Positions 55,916 through 64,000 of a stretch of 64,000 bases of DNA are shown piece by piece (position 1 is the stretch's first letter; each line of letters begins with the position of its first letter). The notes below the pieces were generated by a model, which was not told where the DNA came from, did no database searches, and was given only the letters and a program-made list of their open reading frames with translations. This DNA is from Macrothele yani (Eukaryota; Arthropoda; Arachnida; Araneae; Macrothelidae), in contig CM077013.1 of assembly GCA_039090855.1 (NCBI GenBank), forward strand, positions 142,311,240 through 142,375,239. Direction: 5' to 3'. The translations under genes were made by a program, and so were the position numbers.

Positions 55916-56905
55916 CACAACAACTTACCTTCTTGAAGTAATGGGCACAGGGTCCTAAACTATGGTGTGTGTGTGTATCTTTATTATTATGCCAAAACAT
56001 AACTAATAAATTGTTTTCTTTGTTAATTTGCCTACGTACAATCATGAGTGTTTCTTTAGTTGCAAATTATGTGCTCAACCCTAAATTTTTGGAGAATATG
56101 CATATTTTACGGCAGGGACTCAAATTCTTTCACGTATGCTTTTTTTTTTTTTTTTTAATTCTAGACGTTCATGGAAACATTGCGGCACACAGCAGACTCT
56201 TTGACTCCCAAAGGAAAATCTGCTGTGTTAATCACAACGTCCAGTCAGTGGATCCTGAAGCTGCGTCAGCCCTAAATCAGGAAATCGCAGAATCACAATG
56301 CACTTGACACCCCCTTGGTTCCCAATATTACGCAGGGTGAACCCAAATCGGAACCCGAGCGATAATAACAAGATCTAGGGTGACTCCTTCCCAGCATAGT
56401 GGTGGCTGTGACAGCAGCAAAGGGTTGGCCAACTCGATATTAATTCCTTTCCTATTACAGCTAGTTTGTGAATAGGCAAGTGTCCAGATACTCTTGACCA
56501 GATAGCGAGTATCAATTGAAAAATTTGACGCAGACTTCGAGATTTATCCTTGCAGATAACAATGACGGCGCACCAGATTCTGCCGCTTCGATGGCAAAAA
56601 AAAAAAAAAAAAATGTAATACGTAGACATATAATAATATCTACTTGATAATCTGTGATAACTGCAACACAGCGGGAGAGCAAAATTATGACAGCTTAAAA
56701 AAAATTGGCTCTGAGAAACAGTGCGACGCGGGCGCCAGATACTTAAAAGTAAAAGAAAAAAGAGTATTTTTTAAATACGCATTAAAAAAAATGTTTTTTA
56801 ACTCAGAATTTGTATGCAACTGAGATGCTGATGTGCCCGGAAATCCACATTCCAATTCAGCATCCGTAATTAAAAAAAAAAAAATGCGAATAAAGAACGA
56901 GTAGG
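55916..56905. other. Stretch without recognised genes
   Basis: A small hairpin (CACAGCAGAC .. TCTGCTGTG near 56185-56230) and homopolymers. Nothing else. Confidence 0.5.
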
Positions 56906-57295
56906 GTGCAGTGGAGAACTGACGAAACAGCTTCATTACACTGTGAAAACATTAATACTGACATGCAAAACCAACCTCGCATTTCTTTATACGCAGGTAG
57001 AGTACGAACTGAATGTTTTATTTACCTGAACACGAGATCAAACTCAACTGGACAATACCGTTATTTTTTATATAGTTCTACGTTGTACTCTGCGTTTTAC
57101 TTCACCGTGAATGAAAATTACGTTGTTTTTCACTATTTAGTTGCTCAAACTTTGCAAACCAGTCCGGATTATACGAAAGAGACAGAAAGGGAAAGAACGC
57201 AAATGCTCTTGATGCGTTGGGAAGCAATCTTCCCACACGTGTTGTTACATAATGACCTTCAGAAGTCATCGGATGAAGAAGAGAGGGATTTCTGA
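56906..57295 (+). CDS. Unrecognised 129-codon open frame
   Basis: The longest open frame that is not explained by a mobile element or microsatellite. It starts MQWRTDETASLHCENINTD, has a moderately hydrophobic centre (RYFLYSSTLYSAFYFTV) and ends in an acidic, charged tail (KSSDEEERDF). No known motif. I see no conserved partner downstream, and AT-rich sequence can give such frames by chance, so this may be spurious or a single exon. Confidence 0.2.
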   Translation: MQWRTDETASLHCENINTDMQNQPRISLYAGRVRTECFIYLNTRSNSTGQYRYFLYSSTLYSAFYFTVNENYVVFHYLVAQTLQTSPDYTKETERERTQMLLMRWEAIFPHVLLHNDLQKSSDEEERDF

Positions 57296-59887
57296 TTACT
57301 GTTTACACAAGAACATGACACAGCGAGTAAGCTGCTACAGCTCCTAATGAAGAAACTGTTAATCAGGCTAAAAAACCTAAAGCTTCCAAAGTTATTCCAA
57401 GAGTAAACAACGCACGAAACAAACACTAGAAAATTCTTGCTGTCTCACAGCAGCAAAATTAGTGCCGATCCGACAGCCTCAATTCTACAAAAGCCACCTA
57501 CCAAACTATTCAAGTAGCAAGTACAAATGTGTTCAGTGAAACACAGAAAAGCCTGTTTTACTGGCGTGAAACCACAAAAGATGAAAAATTTTATTAAAAC
57601 CTCAGATGTTAGCTGCGACTGCAACATAGAAACAAGAAAAAATCCGATGTAACGAAAACGGATAAAGGAAGTAGTCAAAAACATTGTTGAAATCTGATTT
57701 TTGAATGTATTACCGCGCCAAGCCCCGTTTGGGAACTTCCGGGCATAAATTTTGTTAATTCCGATCGTCTAAAGTGGCAACAATGGCATTGAGTTTCCTA
57801 GATCAGGCGACCCAGTCTCATCGTTGGACCCTTGGTTATACGCGCTGTGTTTCATACGAGCTCGTACGAGGTTGTCGCAAGAACTCATAAGCCGCAAAGA
57901 AATTAAGTTTTAAAATTAACATTTCTGTATCGGATTTAAATCGTGGCACCTTCGAAAGCAAGAAAACTGTTTACCTAGACGTAAACCAGAACCCGAGACT
58001 CATACTCATTTGCAGAGCAGCAGCGAAGAAAAACACGATTGTTTAAGGAAACAAATATAAAACTTATTTTAACATAATTCTTAATTTATGTACAAATCAA
58101 TGGTAGACCAGATTAAGTTATATTGAAACATCACTGTATAAATGGTTAAGGTTAAGCTTAAGATTCATAGTTACATTTCCTAGCAATCCAACTAGTATAA
58201 GGTGAGCAACAATATTTCATTTTCCATTCTCAATGATTACTCAGCATGCAAGGGATTGAAATATTTGGATCATGTCTTACCCTGAATCTTCTACTGTTCA
58301 TCACGGTTCCTGGAGTGGTGAACGATGGGACTTACTTCTCATTCGTCAGCGGTTTCTTCTTGCGTCCGCGATCTTGTGGCTGGTATCCTACGTGGACAAA
58401 AAAGCAGCACGGGAGCCTTTGATACTTATACAGATTCTACCATAAACTTGGCTTCTTGTGCCCCGCTACCTGTCAATGTCACCTAACATATTACGATATT
58501 TGGGAGTCAGACTTTTTGATTCACGCAGAGACAAGCATTTTGCCAACGCCAACAAAAAAAAAAAAAAACCCTGATGTAGGGGCGAGAAATTACGCCTCTG
58601 TATAAATGGTGTGATGGACATTAAATCCCATCGATCCTAACGGATATGAACATTTGAACATTTCAGAACAAATATTTCCAGGTGTATTATCTAGAAACGA
58701 ATGTAAAACGTGGAAATGTACCGACTAGGTGACATTTTGATGTGCCTGTTTGTCAGGACTATTGTATTCACGGAAGGCACCGCTATTTGTTCCTGGTCGG
58801 GGGAAATGCAAGCTGCAGGGCACACGGCCGCTAGAGGTCAACGAGGGGATAGGTCAAGGTCACCGGCGGAAGACACGGGTCAGGAAAAAGAAAGGTAGGG
58901 GACACGGAGAAGCGGGGGTGTCGCCTGCTCTTCGAGCGCTCAGACTAGGGTGAGAGAGAGCCTCAGGCAAGTGAAGCAGGAGCCAATCAGAAGGCGAGTG
59001 AAGTTAGGGGGAGAAACTTCAGAATAGAAGTGAGGAAGGAGGCAGTTGACAGAGAGCGGGCGCGCAGAATAGTCGACGAGACAGCGTGTACTGTGAACGG
59101 TTAGGAGGTGCTGGGTGACAGCACGGACAGCGAAACCGGGAGGACGGTTGTACACTGCTGGGTGTCAGCACTGGGAAAAAGAAATTTTGGTGATAGAAAC
59201 GTGCCAGTTACAGCACGGGGAAAGCAAACGTAGTAGGAATCAGACACGTGGGTCTGGAACGACGTACGGAGAAAGCGATTTGAGAGAACACGTGCTCGGG
59301 ACATAACACGAGGCATAGCTTCCGGAACAAAGGAAGGGAGACGAACGGAAGGTTACGACGATTAACACCTTCCACGTCTGTGATAGAAAAAAACGGGCAA
59401 AGAGTATTGGCAGGAAAGGGTATTCTTGAATAATTAGAGACCCTGATCATTTTTTGCGGGGAACTGCAGTAACAGGAACTCTAGGTCGATGAACAATAGC
59501 TGCCGGAACAATTTACTTTTGATTAAATGTTTTGTTAAGTTTTTCAACCAGTTTGAGAGTGAATTCATGCTTGTATTGTCTTGTCATCATTTTACTTCCC
59601 TCTCCTGAATAGCAGATTTATATTTAAAGCTGGGAGAGAAAGAACGCCGGGCTGTCTTCAACTTTTCGTTGATAGACAGTCTCCAGACAAAGAACCTTAT
59701 AAATAGTTTTCCTTCCTCCTGGGAGGAAATTTTCATCAGCGCTGGAAGCTAGTGGTTGTTTGGCCGAGGAGCCATTAATTAACATAATGAGCTTCTACCC
59801 CTACACCTGATTTCTCCAAGTTTTTACTTTTATTTTCGCTTTCTGCCGTGCTCCTAGGTGTGTCCTCACCTCTCGGGGGTGTCACTC
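57296..59887. other. Long stretch without recognised genes; GC-richer island 58780-59400
   Basis: The segment 58780-59400 is clearly richer in G and purines than its surroundings. It contains loosely repeated GGTGACAGCACGG / GTGTCAGCACTGGG / CAGTTACAGCACGGGG words (59113, 59163, 59207). A TATAAATAG lies at about 59698. It could be a promoter/first-exon region or an LTR-like relic; I cannot decide. Small frames here (58710-58898, 59115-59306) have no motif. Confidence 0.35.
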
Positions 59888-59944
59888 CCGCCTTCATTTG
59901 TTCGTGAGCCAAAATTTATTTGGCTCACGAACAAATGAAGGCGG
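59888..59944. repeat. Perfect palindrome, 26-bp arms, 5-bp loop
   Basis: CCGCCTTCATTTGTTCGTGA.. (59888-59913) is exactly complementary to ..TCACGAACAAATGAAGGCGG (59919-59944) around ATTTA. No mismatches. Confidence 0.97.
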
Positions 59945-60539
59945 CCTAACTGTCACCCTGTTTCGGAGTTCCATCATCAGACCATCCGACAAACCCTTTT
60001 CAAATTTTTAATATGCTCGAAGGCACGTATGCCCATCTGAATTGTGTTCCCCGACACAGAACCTGGGTGACAGTTATTGCATAAGCTTTACCTTTTACCA
60101 GATTTAGGCTTCTTTCTTGGACTTTCGCCGTATAGTCGCCACTGGCCTATTGTTAGCTAAGGCTGCATTATGTAATCCGCCGTGCTCGTTCTTTGCAAAT
60201 GCCTGGCAATGAAAATGCCTTTCACTTCGTTTGCGGAATTTTGAACCTGGTCTGGCGTTTGCGTTCCGACTCCTTCCCACGCAAAAGGAAAGCAAGAAAA
60301 AAAAAAAAAAACCCCAGCAGATCCTTATGCGACCTAGGGCGGGATAAATAACCCTGCAAACCCAATCCGGAATTATTTTAATTAAAGAAATAATTAATTA
60401 ACATATTTAATATATATAATTAGATCTCTAATTTGGGTATTTTTTTTTACCAGAAGCAATATGCAAGAAATTAGAATTTTCGCTGCAACAAATGCTGCCC
60501 CTTAATAATGAAGATCCCGACCCCGTTATCACATATAAT
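59945..60539. other. Stretch without recognised genes
   Basis: A 63-codon basic minus-strand frame (60104-60295) has no identified motif. Poly-A near 60300. Confidence 0.4.
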
Positions 60540-60930
60540 ATCAAGTTGCAAGGAGAGACAAGTGTGAAAAAGAAAAGGCGGGTGTGTACGCAATTCCGTT
60601 GGTATATCCTGACAACACGGAAAAGATATATATCGGAATGACAAGCGATCCTTGGATACTAGATGTCAAGAACACGTACGAAGTGTGAACCAGGACATGC
60701 AGAATACAGCCCTCGCCAGAGAAGTCATGTGCATTGCTCGGCCGCTCCTGTATGGAATAATATTAGAAGAATTGCCCCCTTACACAAATTTTGAAGAGAA
60801 TGCCATCAGGGAAACAATGGAAATCCTATATATCATGGCATTCAATGATATAGTCTCTACTAAACTACCAATGGTTTGGCATGCGTTATTAAAAGATGTA
60901 AACACATCACAGCGCACCGCATAATTGCAT
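60540..60930 (+). pseudogene. Penelope-like element fragment, GIY-YIG endonuclease
   Basis: From 60581 the frame reads GVYAIPLVYPDNTEKIYIGM. After a shift near 60648 it continues as LDTRCQEHVRSVNQDMQN (frame ending 60924), with ARPLLYGIILEELPPYTNFE and NAIRETMEILYI downstream. GVY..IYIG, the following TR..EH and the terminal R.IREA.EI-like helix are the signature of the GIY-YIG nuclease domain at the C-terminus of Penelope retroelements (family knowledge). The reverse transcriptase that should precede it is not visible, so this is a 5'-truncated, frameshifted copy. The tail AAGCCTCCCAGTGGAGTGCG (61045 region) may belong to its 3' end. Confidence 0.75.
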
Positions 60931-61179
60931 GATAAAAATTCATGTAATATGCTCGTGATGTCACAAACGTTATTTTCAAAAATCATCTTCGCTCTTTACA
61001 TGTTCCAATTCTCTGCATTTTTATGTCTACCATTGCCTTGAAAAAGCCTCCCAGTGGAGTGCGAAAGCTTTGCGAATCTTTGTGCTGACGACACCACAAA
61101 AATAAACGGATTTCATACGCTATATGCGTTTCATTATTATTATTCATATATGGTGTATTTAAAATAATGCTGCCCCCTT
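60931..61179. other. Possible 3' flank of the Penelope fragment
   Basis: Contains GAAAAAGCCTCCCAGTGGAG-TGCGAAAGCTTTGCG at about 61040-61075 and AATAAACGGATTTCATACGC. No gene. Confidence 0.35.
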
Positions 61180-61255
61180 GCCGTCCCGTTCGCGCAGTGG
61201 TCTAAGCGCTGGCCTCTGACCACTCGTCCCAGAAAGGTCCGGGTTCGAATCAGCC
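61180..61255 (+). repeat. SINE2 head fragment
   Basis: GCCGTCCCGTTCGCGCAGTG, GTCTAAGCGCTGGCC and GGGTTCGAATC. The body is absent; sequence switches to a GGTCGCCA..TGGCGACC hairpin-bearing segment. Confidence 0.82.
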
Positions 61256-61445
61256 GTTGCAAATGTCGGTCGCCAGTTGCCCAATGGCGACCAGATATTT
61301 TGTAGTGGCTAGCAATTTTTTTAAGATAATGGCCAACGAAGGCGAAAAAACATTCCGAATTTTGTACACCTAAACTGCACTACTATGTGAAGATTTATTC
61401 CGTTCAATTTATTAAACTCATGCCCTTTAAGTTAAAAAATGTCCT

Positions 61446-61725
61446 TTAAAAAAACAAAAAACTACCGTCGTCATTCAAGATGACGTGGAGATCCGTACGA
61501 CCAACAATTCTGATACCCGTCCACACGAAGACTTCACCACCATCATCATCAAAGAAATCTCTTTCTTGCATGAAAGCTGGTTTATCGTGTTCCTCATTCA
61601 CGCCAGAGTACGACGCGACGATTCTGGGGCTTACAGGCCGAACCGTGCCTCGTCCGTGAAGAGAACGAATGCCACTGTTCACGATCCCAACTACAGTCTT
61701 CAGGTTACTCGGCGGGACCTCTTTC
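61446..61725 (-). pseudogene. Short Tc1-type transposase core fragment
   Basis: Minus-strand frame with EVFVWTGIRIVGRTDLHVI, closely following the GGSVMVWGGIS..GRTDLHVI strand of Tc1 transposases. The upstream part (SLHGRGTVRPVSPRIVASYS) aligns less clearly. No other catalytic boxes and no ends were found. Confidence 0.6.
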
Positions 61726-61729
61726 GTGG

Positions 61730-61731
<2 letters not shown>

Positions 61732-61790
<59 letters not shown>
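61732..61790. repeat. (GA)n microsatellite
   Basis: About 28 GA units; gives Arg-Glu or Ser-Leu frames on either strand. Confidence 0.95.
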
Positions 61791-62506
61791 GCACACCATC
61801 GGTCGCCAAGCAACCCTTATCTGTGCGGTGTAAATTTTCCGTCTTGTCGAGTAGCCGACGCACATGAAACGTCTGATAAGAACAGAATGCAACACAACGA
61901 TGACAAAATCTAATTTTCGGGAAAATCTTAAGTTCAGTAGCATGACAAAGCCGGAATCGAACTTTTTGCAACACAAAGACAAATCGTGCGACGACAAAAT
62001 TAAAATAAACTACATTTCAACTTTCTTCCATATGACATAACAGCCATGCAATTAAACGAGATATTAATTTCAGAAGCAGCTGGGTCCTAACGATGACTTA
62101 TTTCCACTATTCAGCGGACACAATAGCCAGGAATTCCTAACGGCCCAAGTGTGGTTTATGGGGTCGTAAAAGATGTATAAAAAAAACAAATATCACTTAC
62201 TCTGAGAGTGCCCAATTAAACACTTCAAAAATTTATGTTAGCGTATGATACAGGTATTTTTCTTTTATTGCAGTTAGACAGCCAAGTTTCTCCTGCATAC
62301 ACATACTGTATACCAGGTCTGCACAGACCTGACACGGGCCGTAAAGACTGACCCGGCACTCAGGCCGGCCTTTTTTTTTTTTTTTCTTTTTTCTCCATCA
62401 GTTAAGTGAAAAATTCCGGACTTGGCTGGGCCTATACTGTGTTAAGCATTTCTCATTCCTAGGTTACAGAAATACTTTTCGACTTACAAAACTAAGATTT
62501 GTGAAA
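61791..62506. other. Stretch without recognised genes
   Basis: Poly-T near 62372; nothing else. Confidence 0.5.
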
Positions 62507-63650
62507 TACACCGATGAGACATTACATTATGACCCCCTTTTACCCGCAAAACAGCGGCCACTCGGCGAGGCATCGATTCGATGAGGTGGCGATAGGTATC
62601 CTGGGGTATCTGGTACCATAATGTCAACAGCAGATCCTCCAGCTCCCGTACATTTCGGGGTGGTGGTGATTTAACGCGAACCCGCATTTCCAAGTCGAAC
62701 CACAAATGCTCGATTGGGTTCGTGTCAGGTGAATTTCGAGGCAAGGGCATTAACAGAAAGTCACCAGCATGTTCCACGAACCACTCCTTGATGATTCTGG
62801 GAGTGTGGCATGGCGCATTATCCCGTTGGCAATGGCCATTACCAGCAGGGAACACAGTTGCCATGAATGGGTGAACTTGGTCCGCAACGATGTTCAGATA
62901 CCTGACAGCAGTCAGGGATTGTGCTATTGGGATAATGCGGCCTAAAGTGTCCCAAGAAAACATCGCCCACAGCATAACCCCAGCGCCCAACAGTGCATCC
63001 AGGTGCCATAGCCTCCGTTGGTAATCGGCATATCCACGCTCGGCCGTCTACGTGATACACCAGGAAATCTTGATTCGTCAGCCTAGGCCACTTTCTTCCA
63101 ATCATCCACGTCCAATCTCGAGGATCTTGGGCGCGTTTCATGCGTTGTTGACGATGACGTACAGTGAGCATGGGGGGCGCGGTTGGGTCATCGGCTTACG
63201 TAGAAGGCTACGATTCCCATGCGCAGAAGGCTGCGATTAATTGTGTGCTCTGACACATTGCCCTGATCACTACTTTTGTAGCTGCAGGTAGATTTGTTGC
63301 ACTGTGAACAATGCGCGAGTCTCCGCTCCCCTCTGGCATCAATGAGCTTCGGACGGCGGTTCGTCATTTGGTAATCTGTGCACCACTTTTGATACGTACT
63401 CACTACAACGGCACGTAAACAACCCACAAGCCGCGCAGTTTCCGAGACTCCGTGCCATCCCAATTTGTCCTTTATCAAACTCCAATAAATCGGCATCTTT
63501 TCCCTTTCTGACTCCGAACATTATTAACAGACAGTCGGTCCTCGGGTTGTATATATACTATTCTGTGAACACCTGCGCCACCGTTCGGTCCCCAGGTGCG
63601 CTCATTTCTCTAGGCTGAGGGTGATCATAATGTAATAGCTCATCGGTGTA
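62507..63650 (-). mobile_element. Tc1-like element with both TIRs and TA duplication (family E)
   Basis: A 1144-bp element. TA at 62507-62508 and 63649-63650; inverted ends CACCGATGAGACATTACATT and its complement (ATTATGATCACCCT side) ending at 63648. Minus strand: KGKDADLLEFDKGQIGMARS and [12 protein letters not shown] (HTH), SEHTINRSLLRMGI, RDWTWMIGRKW-PRLTNQDFLV (first catalytic region; expected DES is DQD-like), GAGVMLWAMFSWDTLGRIIP, RYLNIVADQVHPFMATVFPA, NGHCQRDNAPCHTPRIIKEW (second Asp intact), LMPLPRNSPDTNPIEHLWFD (third acidic intact) and MPRRVAAVLRVKGG. Two or three frameshifts separate these. Best-preserved relative of 23470-24614. Confidence 0.93.
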
Positions 63651-64000
63651 ATAAATAGATGACGAAGATCATAAATAATCAGACAGCGAAGATCACTAAG
63701 ATCATAATCGGAATCCGGAAAAGTGACCCATCGCATTTCGCCCCCGGTAGATAATGAGTAGGCTACAAAAACGTTAAATAATACACCTAATTTTTTAATA
63801 ATTCTAATTTATTTTGTTTTAATAGAATAAATGCACATTATTATTGTTTAAAACTCGAAGTTGTATGCAATGCCTCTAAAGTAATCACTCACATTACGAT
63901 TTTGAAAATCTTGGACTATTCTTTTGATTCTAGCAGAAATTGAAGCATACTTCTTGTTTCTTTGATTGCCTGAATTACCGGCAATTAGTTGTGTAATTTC
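63651..64000. other. Stretch without recognised genes to window end
   Basis: AT-rich sequence; short repeats of GAAGATCA/AGATCATAA at 63665-63705. Confidence 0.5.

Noticed and set aside
58570..58605. CCCTGATGTAGGGGCGAGAAA as a hammerhead ribozyme core.
   Set aside because: The CTGATG and GAAA words are present, but the segment between them cannot form stem II and the flanks do not pair as stems I and III.

Overview
This is a gene-poor, transposon-saturated piece of an animal nuclear genome. The sequence looks AT-rich and full of microsatellites, polypurine/polypyrimidine runs and homopolymers. I find no bacterial-style operons, no convincing multi-exon host gene, no genuine tRNA or rRNA and no CRISPR array. 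The mixture of elements (many Tc1/mariner families, a Jockey-type LINE, an RTE-clade LINE, a Penelope fragment, two tRNA-derived SINE families, a THAP exon) suggests an invertebrate, most likely an arthropod. That assignment is inference; no single-copy host gene is available to confirm it.

Layout. 1-1290: a 115-125 bp AGGCCT-centred repeat array that flips orientation near 560. 3646-5570: a Tc1 remnant fused to a Jockey-like reverse transcriptase remnant. 7490-8340: a ~147 bp tandem array carrying a DR1-type GGGTCA-A-AGGTCA motif in every unit. 8717-9004: a THAP-domain exon or fragment. 9512-28290: at least nine Tc1/mariner insertions in different states of decay. Four of these keep both terminal inverted repeats, and one of the four sits inside a hAT-like element with its 8-bp duplication. 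SINE1 and SINE2 copies are scattered among them.

29241-43755: the most striking structure. A SINE1 copy is cut in two at a TA dinucleotide by a 14,511-bp insertion with 14-bp perfect terminal inverted repeats (CACTGTTAAAAATT) and subterminal CCCGTAA..TTACGGG-type repeat arrays. No transposase is recognisable inside. It contains older debris: a decayed LINE C-terminus, several SINE2 copies, a 1.16-kb element with ~190-bp inverted repeats, and a 6.5-kb-spaced inverted repeat.

44440-55915: a cluster of four closely related RTE-type LINE copies. One shows a textbook twin-priming 5' inversion. Two full-length-like copies lie head to head around a 62-bp perfect inverted repeat. The last (52717-55893) has an almost intact ~984-residue endonuclease-reverse transcriptase ORF broken by one A-run frameshift. 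55916-64000: unrecognised sequence, a perfect 26-bp-arm palindrome, a Penelope-like GIY-YIG fragment, and a final Tc1 element with both ends.

How it fits together: essentially every recognisable protein here belongs to mobile DNA. The LINEs would supply endonuclease and reverse transcriptase for their own retrotransposition, and the SINEs depend on such machinery. The Tc1, hAT and giant TIR elements are cut-and-paste insertions whose nesting gives a relative chronology.
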